A DNA stretch of 27,994 nucleotides from JAJFTV01 sp964426355 (lineage in GTDB: Bacteria > Chloroflexota > Anaerolineae > Anaerolineales > Anaerolineaceae). The stretch spans positions 1 to 27,994 of the forward strand of contig CAYRRA010000028.1 of assembly GCA_964426355.1 (NCBI GenBank), in the 5' to 3' direction. Made by a program: the position numbers and the translations under genes. A model generated the notes under the pieces. That model was not told the origin of the DNA. It saw only the letters and a list, made by a program, of their open reading frames with translations, and did not search any database. The first letter of the stretch is position 1, and the number at the start of each line of letters is the position of its first letter. Positions 15,439 to 23,335 of this stretch are shown in pieces.

Positions 15439-17091
15439 GTGCAGAAAAGGCGAAAAGAAAACATACTGGTTGTGGAACATGATCCCATTATCGGCGATTT
15501 AATCGCACATCAGGCATTGGAGGCTGCTGGCTACCAGGTAAACTGGGTGCGTGACAGCGCAGAAGCCATACAGGTTGCCATGCAATCTCCGCCGGATGCC
15601 ATTATCGTCAGCCTGGAAATGCCCGGTTTGAGCGGTAAGGACCTCATGATTGCGTTGACCGCACAGCGCATTGACATCCCGGTGGTTGTGCTGGCGCGGA
15701 AAGGGATGGAAGCCGATATCATCCAGGCATACCGCCTGGGTGTGTTGGATTACCTGCTCTGGCCCCTGCGGGAAGCAGAAGTGCTCACCGTAATTGACCG
15801 CATCCTCAAGCAGGGGCGCACGAAGAAAGAGAAAGAAATTCTGGCGGTAGCGCTGCAAAAGACCAACCAGGAATTGCAAGCCCGTGTGCGCTCGATGAAA
15901 ACTATCTTTGCTGTGGGAAAGGCGGTTCTTTCCATTAACGACCAATCCGTCCTCCTGGACCGCATCCTGGAAAATGCTGCCGGTGTGGTAAAAGCAGACA
16001 TCAGTTGGCTGTTACTGCGTTCCGAACACGACCAGCAATTTTTGCTCGCAGCCTATCACCATCTGCCCGAATCGCTGGCGGCATATCATAACCAGCCCTG
16101 GGATGATGGTATCAGTCCATTGGTGATGCGTTCGGGTAAAACCTTGACGTTAGAGGGGGAAGCTCTGAAGAAAACAAAGCTGGCAGCCTTGTGCCAGGCA
16201 GCCATCATTGCGCCAATCAACGTGCAAGGAAACATCATTGGCTCTATGGCGCTGGTCCGCAGGCAGTTGGAACCCTTCAATGAAACCGAGCAAATCATGT
16301 TGGAAGCCATTTGCGATTATGCCTCAATCGCTTTGGTCAACGCGCGCCTCTTCCGCGCCGTCAGCGAGCGCAGCGTGTCTCAAGACAGTGGTCTTTACTA
16401 TGAACGCCTGACCCACAAAGCCGACAGCGAGCGAGTGGCAAAAGCCCTGCGTGAGATTCGAATGCTGCTGGATGCTGGAGAGGAGCCAGATGAGCGAAGC
16501 GGTTCCAAACCCGGCAAACCCCCAGCAACTGTCGTTTCGTCAGAACCGGCAAAGCAGCAGGTCCAAACGCTGCTTGACCTGGTCACCCTGCCGCCTGTTT
16601 CGGAGTGGGGCTTTTCTGCGCCATTTTTGCCGCTCAACGCATTGATTACGCAAATGACCACGCGTTACCGCCCGCTGGCAAAGTCGGTTGGGGTCACGTT
16701 GTATCATGAACTCTCCTCAAAAGAGGTTGAGGTGTTGGCAGATGTACACCTGGCTGCGCTGCTGTTGGAAGCGCTGATTGGAAATGCTATACGCTATAAT
16801 CGACCTGGCGGGCAAGTCATCATTCGACTGCAAAAGACCAAAACACAGGCGCAGTTGACTATTACGGATACAGGCATGGGGATTTCATCACAAAAAATGC
16901 CTTATCTGTTCTCTGGTAATGGACAGGCAGCATCAGCATTGCTCACATCCTCACCCGCAACCCAACCGGGTGGACCGGGAATTTGTCTTTTCCGCGTAAA
17001 AGAGGTGGTTTCTTTCCTGAAAGGAGAGATTAACGTGGAAAGCAAGCCCGGTAAAGGAACTACTTTTAATTTATACCTTCCTCTTCGCTGA
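15439..17091 (+). CDS. Degenerate receiver-GAF-HATPase signalling protein without H-box
   Basis: A 550-residue cytoplasmic protein. Residues 8-125 fold like a receiver domain but every phosphorylation residue seems changed: the phospho-acceptor Asp is Ser58 (IIVSLEMPG), the conserved Thr/Ser is Ala86 (VVVLARKG), the conserved Lys is Trp108 (DYLLWPL), and the acidic pair reads E-H-D. A coiled linker and a GAF domain (about 150-305) follow. A HATPase-like domain (about 430-549) has N-box LIGNAIRYN, G1 DTGMGI and a final GKGTTFNLYLPL. No SHDLR-type H-box is visible, so it may not autophosphorylate. The complete histidine kinase begins 13 nt downstream, suggesting that this protein is a partner or modulator of that kinase. 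Confidence 0.8.
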   Translation: MQKRRKENILVVEHDPIIGDLIAHQALEAAGYQVNWVRDSAEAIQVAMQSPPDAIIVSLEMPGLSGKDLMIALTAQRIDIPVVVLARKGMEADIIQAYRLGVLDYLLWPLREAEVLTVIDRILKQGRTKKEKEILAVALQKTNQELQARVRSMKTIFAVGKAVLSINDQSVLLDRILENAAGVVKADISWLLLRSEHDQQFLLAAYHHLPESLAAYHNQPWDDGISPLVMRSGKTLTLEGEALKKTKLAALCQAAIIAPINVQGNIIGSMALVRRQLEPFNETEQIMLEAICDYASIALVNARLFRAVSERSVSQDSGLYYERLTHKADSERVAKALREIRMLLDAGEEPDERSGSKPGKPPATVVSSEPAKQQVQTLLDLVTLPPVSEWGFSAPFLPLNALITQMTTRYRPLAKSVGVTLYHELSSKEVEVLADVHLAALLLEALIGNAIRYNRPGGQVIIRLQKTKTQAQLTITDTGMGISSQKMPYLFSGNGQAASALLTSSPATQPGGPGICLFRVKEVVSFLKGEINVESKPGKGTTFNLYLPLR

Positions 17092-17104
17092 AGGTAGCCG
17101 GACA

Positions 17105-18121
17105 ATGAGTGTTGCCTTGACCGATCGGATGCTTCTCCAGGATTATCTGGATCAAATGGATGACTTCTTCATCCTTCTGGATGAAGGGTTACTCCTGGTG
17201 TATGCCAATCGTTCGGCACGCGAGTTTTTCAACCTGTCTGACACCGATTTCTCACAGCCATTTTCGCAAGTCTTTCAATCCTGGACCAACCTGGTAAAAC
17301 TGCTGCATGACCCTCAGTCAATCCCCACCGGCTCATTGGATGTTGAAATTGAAGATGAGTTGGTGATGGATGTTCAAATTGTGCAAAGCTCGCGCGATTA
17401 CCTGCTTTACATGCACGATGTCAGCCGGTTTTCTCTGCGCAACCGCCTGCGTGAAGAATTTGTGCGCTCGCTTTCACACGACCTGCGTTCGCCGCTGACA
17501 GCCATCCTGGGGTATGTTGAGTTGATTGACCGGGTGGGTGAATTGAATGAAATGCAGCGTGATTTTATGCAGCGCGTGATTAACAGTGTACAGCACATCA
17601 ATACTCTTATTGATGACCTGCTTAACCTGGCTAGCTTTGAAATCGACGAAAAGACCCCCAAAGAAGCCGTCTGGTTCAACCAGCTTGTCCATGACGCCGC
17701 GAGGGAATATTACAAGAAAATCCTTGACCGCAGCCAGGATTTGCAAATGAATGTGACAGAGGAACGTCTGCTGGTAGAAGGGAACCGCTCACAGCTTATT
17801 TTACTGCTTGAAAAATTGCTGAAAAATGCCATCAACTACACCCAATCCGGTGGGAAAATCACGTTGGACTGCACTGCCGAGGATGACCGGATCGTTTTAC
17901 AGATAAGTGATACCGGTATCGGTATCCCATCAGATGAGCAGCAACTGGTTTTCACCCGTTTTTATCGCGGCAGTAATATTGATGGGCGCATATTGGGTTC
18001 TGGTTTGGGCTTGGCGATTGCACACTCCATCGTGCAAAACCACGGTGGGCAAATCTATGTCGAATCAAAATTGAACGAAGGCAGCACATTCACAGTTTTG
18101 CTGCCGCGCATCCGTGCATAA
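17105..18121 (+). CDS. PAS-domain sensor histidine kinase (HisKA)
   Basis: A soluble 338-residue kinase. Residues about 10-112 resemble a PAS domain (FFILLDEGLLLVYANRSARE, ending LLYMHDVSRF). The HisKA helix has His125 in SLSHDLRSPLTAILGYVE. The ATPase domain has the N-box LEKLLKNAINY, G1 DTGIGIP, F-box FTRFYRG and G2 GSGLGLAIA. No transmembrane segment is present, so the signal is internal or delivered by another protein. AAGGTAG before the ATG is a weak ribosome site; tight spacing to the preceding gene suggests coupled expression. No separate response regulator is adjacent, and the receiver domain upstream lacks a phospho-acceptor, so the output partner must be elsewhere. Confidence 0.9.
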   Translation: MSVALTDRMLLQDYLDQMDDFFILLDEGLLLVYANRSAREFFNLSDTDFSQPFSQVFQSWTNLVKLLHDPQSIPTGSLDVEIEDELVMDVQIVQSSRDYLLYMHDVSRFSLRNRLREEFVRSLSHDLRSPLTAILGYVELIDRVGELNEMQRDFMQRVINSVQHINTLIDDLLNLASFEIDEKTPKEAVWFNQLVHDAAREYYKKILDRSQDLQMNVTEERLLVEGNRSQLILLLEKLLKNAINYTQSGGKITLDCTAEDDRIVLQISDTGIGIPSDEQQLVFTRFYRGSNIDGRILGSGLGLAIAHSIVQNHGGQIYVESKLNEGSTFTVLLPRIRA

Positions 18122-18124
18122 ACC

Positions 18125-18137
18125 GGGCAAAATGCCC
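18125..18137 (+). terminator. Weak terminator-like hairpin
   Basis: GGGCA-AAA-TGCCC lies four bases after the kinase stop and is followed by CTTCGCTTTATACTTC, which is only partly T-rich. The stem is short (5 bp). It could end the two-kinase transcript inefficiently before the separate promoter at 18218. Confidence 0.3.
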
Positions 18138-18217
18138 CTTCGCTTTATACTTCTAACCCTGATAATTCCCTTCTTCAGGATCGCTGCAAAAACCGCGTCA
18201 ACCTCGATTCACTTCTC

Positions 18218-18246
18218 TTGACAGCCTCAACAGACCGGTTTATAAA
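18218..18246 (+). promoter_or_regulatory. Consensus sigma-70 promoter for pncB
   Basis: TTGACA (18218-18223), an exact 17-nt spacer and TATAAA (18241-18246) make a near-perfect sigma-70 promoter. It lies about 40 nt upstream of the ATG at 18288. Transcription would start near 18253, leaving a short leader with the AAGGAAAA ribosome site. The -10 box lies inside a palindrome annotated separately. Confidence 0.75.
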
Positions 18247-18261
18247 CGATGTTATAAACCG
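18236..18261. promoter_or_regulatory. Palindromic operator over the pncB -10 box
   Basis: CGGTTTATAA-ACGATG-TTATAAACCG is a perfect 10-bp inverted repeat with a 6-bp spacer. Its left arm contains the -10 hexamer and its right arm covers the predicted transcription start. A dimeric repressor bound here would block RNA polymerase. NAD-salvage genes in other bacteria are controlled by NiaR, NrtR or NadQ; I cannot assign this site to any of them. It is followed by TTTTCATTTT, so an attenuator-like hairpin is an alternative reading. Confidence 0.55.
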
Positions 18262-18287
18262 TTTTCATTTTAACAAGGAAAAAACTT

Positions 18288-19631
18288 ATGAGTTTATTCG
18301 ATGGGAAACGCCTGACCGATGCGACATTTAAGCTGGATAACGAGCGCATGCGTGCAGGATGGTACACCGATAAATATTTTGTCAATATTATGAAAATGCT
18401 GACCGCCCTGGCAGAGGAAGGATATACCTATCATGGCGAGGCATGTTGTCTGCCAGAAGGCATGTCGGCAAAAGATATTTCCGTTGGCGATATCGAAGTG
18501 GAAATGCAGTGGTTTACCCGCCATCTTGGAAATACGATTGTGGTTGGTGTGGATAAAGCCCTGGTGATGCTCAAACACAACACCGGGTACTGGGAAAACG
18601 ACACCTTCGTTAACAGCGCCGACCAGTTGCAGGTTTGGGCAGTGCAGGATGGATGCAAAGTACAAAGCAATGGCGACCCGCTGAACATAAAACCCGTCTT
18701 GCGCGTGCGCGGGCGTTACCGGGACTTTGCAGCGCTGGAAACCCCCACGTTGGGTATCCTGGCGCGTGCCAGCCGCGTAGCAACCAACGTCTACAATACT
18801 TTGATCGCCGCCAATGGCAAACCGGTCTTGTTCTTCCCGGCTCGTTTTGATGTACACGATGTTCAGGCTGCTGACGGCTATGCCTATAACATTGCGGTGC
18901 AGCGTTTCAACATGGATTACGGCAACAAACTCGGTTCACTGGTGTCCACCGATGCACAGGGAGACTGGTGGGGCGGCGCAGGCGGTGGCACGGTGGCACA
19001 TGCAGCCATTGCCTGCTTTCTGGGCGATATAGCTGAAGCCATGCTGGTTTTCTCGCGCGTGCTGCCCATTGACCTGCCGCGCATTGCCCTTGTCGATTTT
19101 GGCAACAACTGTGTGCGAGATTCACTGCTGGTCAGCAAAGTGATGTTTGACCGGTATATCGAACTGCTTGAAAACGGGCAGCCAGAGGAAGCGGAGAGAT
19201 ACCGTCTCTATGGCGTCCGGCTGGATACCAGTTCATCTCTGCGCGATGTCTCCGTCCCGCCGCTTGGCGACCCTGCGCTTGACCTGGGTGTAACCCCGCG
19301 CCTGGTCTTCCTGGTGCGACAGGCATTGGATACCGCCTGGGAAAGTTGGGACGTTCCGAAAAAATGGTGCAAGGAAGCACAAAATTTCTGCGAAAACGTG
19401 AAGATTGTCGTTTCAGGCGGGTTCAACCCTGAAAAAATCACCCGTTTCGAGAAATTGCAAGTACCAGTCGATATTTACGGCGTGGGATCTGCACTTTTTG
19501 ATAATTCAGTCACCACGCAAACCGATTATACCGCCGATATAGTGCGTGTGAAAGTTCATGGCGAATGGGTAGATATGGCGAAGGTGGGTCGGAGGGCATG
19601 CGATAACCCCGACCTGGAGCGCGTCTGGTGA
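18288..19631 (+). CDS. pncB: Nicotinate phosphoribosyltransferase
   Basis: This enzyme converts nicotinate and PRPP to nicotinate mononucleotide in the Preiss-Handler NAD salvage pathway. The 447-residue product begins with an N-terminal domain (RMRAGWYTDKYFVNIMKML). It then shows the family barrel motifs ETPTLGILARASRVATN, the phosphate-loop-like VRLDTSSSLRD and the C-terminal VSGGFNPEKITRF...VDIYGVGS. A Cys-containing ACDNP end is also seen. Length fits the long bacterial NAPRT subgroup. AAGGAAAA precedes the ATG. The gene has its own promoter and a palindromic operator, and it lies tail to tail with the SGNH-like gene, only 7 nt apart. Nicotinamide phosphoribosyltransferase is a less likely alternative. 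Confidence 0.88.
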   Translation: MSLFDGKRLTDATFKLDNERMRAGWYTDKYFVNIMKMLTALAEEGYTYHGEACCLPEGMSAKDISVGDIEVEMQWFTRHLGNTIVVGVDKALVMLKHNTGYWENDTFVNSADQLQVWAVQDGCKVQSNGDPLNIKPVLRVRGRYRDFAALETPTLGILARASRVATNVYNTLIAANGKPVLFFPARFDVHDVQAADGYAYNIAVQRFNMDYGNKLGSLVSTDAQGDWWGGAGGGTVAHAAIACFLGDIAEAMLVFSRVLPIDLPRIALVDFGNNCVRDSLLVSKVMFDRYIELLENGQPEEAERYRLYGVRLDTSSSLRDVSVPPLGDPALDLGVTPRLVFLVRQALDTAWESWDVPKKWCKEAQNFCENVKIVVSGGFNPEKITRFEKLQVPVDIYGVGSALFDNSVTTQTDYTADIVRVKVHGEWVDMAKVGRRACDNPDLERVW

Positions 19632-19638
19632 GATTAAA

Positions 19639-21090
19639 TCAATCCACTGCCTGGCGCACTAAATCCAATACGGACAGGGCTGTCACTCTTCGAGCTTCCA
19701 GACCCGAAGGCGTCAGGTACATGTATCCGCCCTGGCGGTAGGGGTCCAACCCATGCCCAGGCAACTCCTGCACGGCGCGCCATAAGTTCCAAAGCGGGAT
19801 GTCATAATCACTGGCGATTTGAGCGATCTGGTAATTGATGCTGTAATCGCCTTCCAGGTTGTCGGCTTTGGTCGTCATGATGGGAAGCGCGCCAGCGTCA
19901 ATGATCGTTTCAACGATGGTATGCAGATATTCACCATTACGGTTCGTCCAATGGGTGCCGATGTTGATGATGACAAAAGAGGGTCGGTGTATGCGCAGTT
20001 CACAGGTTAATGGGCTTTCATCGACATTGCAGTAGTTTCGGTTTGCCCACCCGCGTGAAAGCACGGATGCAGCCGTTGCCCCGTCGATGATCGTCATGCC
20101 GTAGTGGGAGAAGGAACCGGCAAAAAATGAAACCGTCTCTTGCAGACTACTGCTCAGGTTGTCGGTTGAGTACCACGTGCCGTCGTACATCCCCATGAAC
20201 AGGTAAGGCACGCTCTGGCAGTCACCCACAACCGAAAATGCCTGGGGGTTGTTCCCCTGGCTGATACCGCGTTGGTAGATATCCACCCAGTTCCAACTAA
20301 ATCGAGGCAGCACATCCCAGTGCATCCAGTCGGCAGGATCCAACCCCGGCTCTTCTGTGGCGGTTGCGGTTGCGGTGGCAGTGGGCGTAGCCGTTGGGGA
20401 AAGCGGCATCAGCGGGGTGAGCGTGGGTGTAGGCGTGATGGTGAGGGTCACATCGGCTGCAGGTGGTGTTTCGGTCATAACGTCTTCCTGTGCCGGTATG
20501 CCCTGCTGTATGTTCCCGTTCCCTGGTGAAAACCCGGCGAATGGCATCACAGCGCTGAACTGAGCGCCGATCACCGGTTTGACCCAAAAGGTGATTTCCC
20601 TGGGAAGTTCAACCACTGCATGGTAGTTTTGCGGGGCAAGATAAGGCAGTGCAACCAGCAGCCAGGCGGCGAAAAAAACACCGAATACAGCCAGCCCGAT
20701 ACGCTGGGTGGAATCCAGACGCCCTCTGAGTGGTTTGAGCCCGTTATTAAGCCTCTCCATCGAGATAAAGAGCTGTTGTTTTGCGCCGCTGATGGTGTTC
20801 AGCAAAGCCAGCAGCCAGAGCAGCAGCCCAAAACCTGCCAGGGGAAGCAGTAAGACACCCATGAGGATGAGCAGTTTGTTCCAGGTGGACGGCAGCACCA
20901 ACCATGCGCCGTTTTTGTCGGTTTTGCTGATCGTCCATCCCTGGCGCAGATACTCGTGCAATGCCTGGTGCAGCAACCTGCGCCCCGAAACCTGCTCTTT
21001 CTCGCGCGGGGCTGCATCCGTTTGGGTGATAGGTTCATCGGTTCCCCGTTTTTCTGCCCGGGGATGGTTGATGCGTTGACTGCTGATCAA
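19639..21090 (-). CDS. Membrane-anchored SGNH-hydrolase-like protein, function unknown
   Basis: I do not recognise a named family. The 483-residue protein has a polar N-terminus, a WLVLPSTWNKLLIL segment, hydrophobic helices at about 71-101 and 130-152, and a low-complexity Thr/Pro/Ala linker at about 217-247. A C-terminal domain (about 255-480) lies beyond the linker, presumably outside the cell. It has GDCQS at 289-293 where SGNH enzymes have GDS, and an IGTHW strand at 377-381 where they have GxND. It ends with a MYLTPSG segment where a DxxH pair would be expected, so the catalytic set looks incomplete. The start is TTG at 21090 behind AAGGTA. Codons for the linker form a GGTTGC-like repeat in the DNA. 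A degenerate or divergent esterase or glycan-binding protein is possible. Confidence 0.65.
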   Translation of the reverse strand: MISSQRINHPRAEKRGTDEPITQTDAAPREKEQVSGRRLLHQALHEYLRQGWTISKTDKNGAWLVLPSTWNKLLILMGVLLLPLAGFGLLLWLLALLNTISGAKQQLFISMERLNNGLKPLRGRLDSTQRIGLAVFGVFFAAWLLVALPYLAPQNYHAVVELPREITFWVKPVIGAQFSAVMPFAGFSPGNGNIQQGIPAQEDVMTETPPAADVTLTITPTPTLTPLMPLSPTATPTATATATATEEPGLDPADWMHWDVLPRFSWNWVDIYQRGISQGNNPQAFSVVGDCQSVPYLFMGMYDGTWYSTDNLSSSLQETVSFFAGSFSHYGMTIIDGATAASVLSRGWANRNYCNVDESPLTCELRIHRPSFVIINIGTHWTNRNGEYLHTIVETIIDAGALPIMTTKADNLEGDYSINYQIAQIASDYDIPLWNLWRAVQELPGHGLDPYRQGGYMYLTPSGLEARRVTALSVLDLVRQAVD

Positions 21091-21207
21091 TCTGGTACCT
21101 TAATGGATCTGTTCCAGGTGGTCTGTAAATGAATGGCGGTTTATCAGGGCATTGTGCAACATCCATACCAGTTTAAAAAAACAGCATACATTTGCCTTGA
21201 GAGATAT

Positions 21208-21696
21208 CTACTCCCCAGCTTTTGCAGTCAGAATCAGAAAAGACAGGCGCCTGTTGGGCGGCACAAAACGCTGGGTTTCCACAAAGCCGGCTTTCTTCCA
21301 CACGCGCTGCGCTCGCTTGTTGAACTGGGCGATGGTGACGCGTAAGGCGGAAGGTGTATAGGTTTTACGGGCAAAACCCAGCACAGCCTGGACAAAATCA
21401 GCGCCCAGCCCTTTACCGGTCAGGTTCGGACGGACGCCCATGCCAATATCCAGTGCTTCCTGGCTGTAATCACCGCCGCGCACGCGGGCGTCTTCGCCAA
21501 AGGTGCAGAAACCGATCAGCTCGCCTGTTTCATCACAAATTTGGTGATATGCGAAAGCCGGGTCGAGGAAAACGGCAAGCACCTCCTGTGCATCCTGGGC
21601 TGGGATGTTGTAGATATCATAAGGGGGAGGGTATTGCCATTGTAAAATGGCTTCAGCAGACGAACGCTCTATAGGCGAAATGACAAATCGTTCCAT
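21208..21696 (-). CDS. GNAT-family N-acetyltransferase
   Basis: A 162-residue acetyl-CoA-dependent acyltransferase. The fold is recognised from IGFCTFGEDARV on beta-4, the acetyl-CoA loop GMGVRPNLTGKGLGADFVQAVLGFA with a GKGLG pyrophosphate-binding turn, and the closing segment NKRAQRVWKKAGFVE. The YPPPYDIYNIP region near the N-terminus is common in one group of uncharacterised GNATs. Acceptor substrate is not inferable. The ribosome site is weak (AAAAGG about 13 nt before the ATG). It is the last gene of a minus-strand run beginning with inorganic pyrophosphatase, 46 nt after a small unknown gene. Confidence 0.85.
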   Translation of the reverse strand: MERFVISPIERSSAEAILQWQYPPPYDIYNIPAQDAQEVLAVFLDPAFAYHQICDETGELIGFCTFGEDARVRGGDYSQEALDIGMGVRPNLTGKGLGADFVQAVLGFARKTYTPSALRVTIAQFNKRAQRVWKKAGFVETQRFVPPNRRLSFLILTAKAGE

Positions 21697-21742
21697 GTGG
21701 AATGCTACGCCTTTTCTTATTCAAGATGTGAACCGCAGCCAG

Positions 21743-22024
21743 TTACCGGCGGCGGCGGTCGCTGAAATTCTTCAAGTTTTGGGCTAACCGCCAGCTTTGC
21801 ACGTTGCGAGCCAGTTCAGCGTTGTTGCGCGCCAACACCAGCACTTCTTCACCCTCAGGCGAAACGAGCTGGGTTGATTTTTCCAGCATATCCTTTACCA
21901 GTTCTTCATTTACGCCGCTTGCCTGGATGATTTCTTTCCAGACCTCTTTATCTTCTTGCAAAAAAGGCAGCTTATCAATCGATTGTAAAATTCGGGTTTC
22001 TTCTTTACTGATCTTGTGTGCCAT
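21743..22024 (-). CDS. Small conserved-looking hypothetical protein
   Basis: I do not recognise this 93-residue protein. The ATG at 22024 follows GAGGAGTAATCTT, a strong ribosome site; an upstream in-frame ATG at 22108 would add 28 residues with no such support. The product (MAHKISKEETRILQSIDKL...) is hydrophilic and predicted mostly helical, with acidic stretches and a basic NFSDRRRR end. It has no Cys, signal peptide or membrane segment. It may be a small regulatory or nucleic-acid-associated protein, but that is a guess. It lies in the same direction as the alkyltransferase-like gene and the GNAT gene, probably in one transcript. Confidence 0.6.
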   Translation of the reverse strand: MAHKISKEETRILQSIDKLPFLQEDKEVWKEIIQASGVNEELVKDMLEKSTQLVSPEGEEVLVLARNNAELARNVQSWRLAQNLKNFSDRRRR

Positions 22025-22082
22025 AAGATTACTCCTCACTGTTTTTGTCCAAATGCTTTGGTGCTTGTAGGCTTTAGGCGCT

Positions 22083-22178
22083 TTATTGGTTAAATTTTCT
22101 AATTCCACTGCGCGCCTTTTCTATTTCGTCTTCCGGCAGTGGGGCAAAAATCACCACCACGTTATGGCTCGACGCCAT
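22083..22178 (-). CDS. Possible 31-codon small ORF
   Basis: An ATG at 22178 opens a 31-codon frame (MASSHNVVVIFAPLPEDEIE...) that overlaps the 3' end of the alkyltransferase-like gene by 17 nt and fills most of the space before the small hypothetical gene. Hydrophobic-then-acidic composition looks protein-like. The upstream GTTGAGAG is a poor ribosome site. It could equally be chance, or a remnant of a longer gene. Confidence 0.25.
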   Translation of the reverse strand: MASSHNVVVIFAPLPEDEIEKARSGIRKFNQ

Positions 22179-22554
22179 CTCTCAACTCACCACGCTGGCG
22201 GTAAAAATCTACTTCCCAATCCAACTCCGGACCCTCCCACCCAAAAAGGTTAAAGCTGGTTTTTCCATTCTGATCGAAAACGACACCTTCGTCCATCAGC
22301 AGCGTGCGCTGCAGTGAAGTGCCGAAGCCGTCGCCGTGCTGGCTGACTTCTCCCTTGCTGTTAATCACGCGCTGCCAGGGGACGTTGTGTTCCGGTCGAA
22401 CTGCCGACATGGCATACCCCACCATGCGCGCGGTGCACCCGCCAACGATGCGGGCAACCTGTCCGTAAGAAACTACTTTACCATAGGGAACCTGCCGAAC
22501 GACGTAATAAATGCGCTCGTAAAGCCGGGAGGACTGCTGACTGCCTGCGTTCAT
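22162..22554 (-). CDS. Alkyltransferase-like DNA-repair protein (ATL)
   Basis: This is related to O6-alkylguanine-DNA alkyltransferase but lacks the acceptor Cys. The family motif PCHRV is here P59-W60-Q-R-V, with Trp replacing the reactive Cys, which defines the ATL group. The preceding VPYGKVVSYGQVARIVGG, the Arg-finger region (ARMVGYAMSAV) and INSKGEVS are all typical. ATL proteins bind O6-alkylguanine, flip the base and recruit nucleotide-excision repair; they do not transfer the alkyl group. GAAGGAA precedes the ATG. The gene starts 12 nt after the pyrophosphatase stop, suggesting co-transcription. The 130-residue length includes a short C-terminal extension (about 85-130) beyond the core. 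Confidence 0.87.
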   Translation of the reverse strand: MNAGSQQSSRLYERIYYVVRQVPYGKVVSYGQVARIVGGCTARMVGYAMSAVRPEHNVPWQRVINSKGEVSQHGDGFGTSLQRTLLMDEGVVFDQNGKTSFNLFGWEGPELDWEVDFYRQRGELRDGVEP

Positions 22555-22566
22555 GCCTGTTCCTTC

Positions 22567-23181
22567 TCAACCAGTGCCGAACATATCCTCATAGTCTTTG
22601 ATGGAAGCTTCTACTACTCGTATGGCTTCTTCAAACCCATACACCTTTTCAATGAATACCTGCATCTCCTCACCCGGCATACGTTTGTAGTTGAGGAAAT
22701 AATGCGTCAGCCGGTCGATCAATGCCCTGGGTAACTCCGAGATATCGCGCACATCCCCCCAGAGGCTGTCTTTTTGCAGGACTGCAACGATTTTGTCATC
22801 CGCTTCCTCATGGTCGATCATCTGGATGCCGCCAACGACGCGCGCGTTAAGAATGACTTCCGATTTGTCAATCTGGCGCTCGCTGAATACACAAATATCC
22901 ATCGGGTCGCCATCGCCACGCAGTGCTTTGGCGTTAAGAGCGCCAACGCGCTCACCGCAGTAGGTTTGCGGGATAAACCCGTACAGCGTAGGCGGTTGGG
23001 AAGAGGTACGCTGTGGGCGGTCGACTTTGAGATAACCGGTTGATTTATCGATCTCGTACTTGACCAGATCGTAAGGTGTAATTTCAATATATGCGTGGAC
23101 GATCTGCGGCGGTTCAAGCCCCACCGGTAAGCCGTGCCAGGGGTGTGGTCTCCAGCGGTAAAATGGCTTTGGAAAAGACAT
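22567..23181 (-). CDS. ppa: Soluble inorganic pyrophosphatase
   Basis: This family I pyrophosphatase hydrolyses PPi to phosphate, pulling biosynthetic reactions forward. The 204-residue product has the metal-binding signature D90-G-D92-P-M-D95-I-C-V. It also has the KYEIDKSTGYLKVDRP strand pair and YGFIPQTYCGE, all characteristic of the family, and a WGDVRDISELP segment. It is slightly longer than the 175-residue bacterial core, with an N-terminal extension (FYRWRPHPWHGLPVG) common in larger forms. GGAGAA precedes the ATG. It starts the minus-strand run that continues with the ATL gene. NAD and nucleotide reactions, including that of the nearby nicotinate phosphoribosyltransferase, produce PPi, but no specific link is implied. 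Confidence 0.94.
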   Translation of the reverse strand: MSFPKPFYRWRPHPWHGLPVGLEPPQIVHAYIEITPYDLVKYEIDKSTGYLKVDRPQRTSSQPPTLYGFIPQTYCGERVGALNAKALRGDGDPMDICVFSERQIDKSEVILNARVVGGIQMIDHEEADDKIVAVLQKDSLWGDVRDISELPRALIDRLTHYFLNYKRMPGEEMQVFIEKVYGFEEAIRVVEASIKDYEDMFGTG

Positions 23182-23335
23182 AATGATTCTCCGATAAAAT
23201 TTCTTGTTTTTATTGTATCAGTCTTTTTTCATCCAGCAAACAGGCGCATTGCCATTGCCGGGGAGTTTTCTAGATTGAGTTTCAAAATACGCCCTGTTCT
23301 GTATGGATTGAAACATTGTACGCCAAAGGCTTTGC

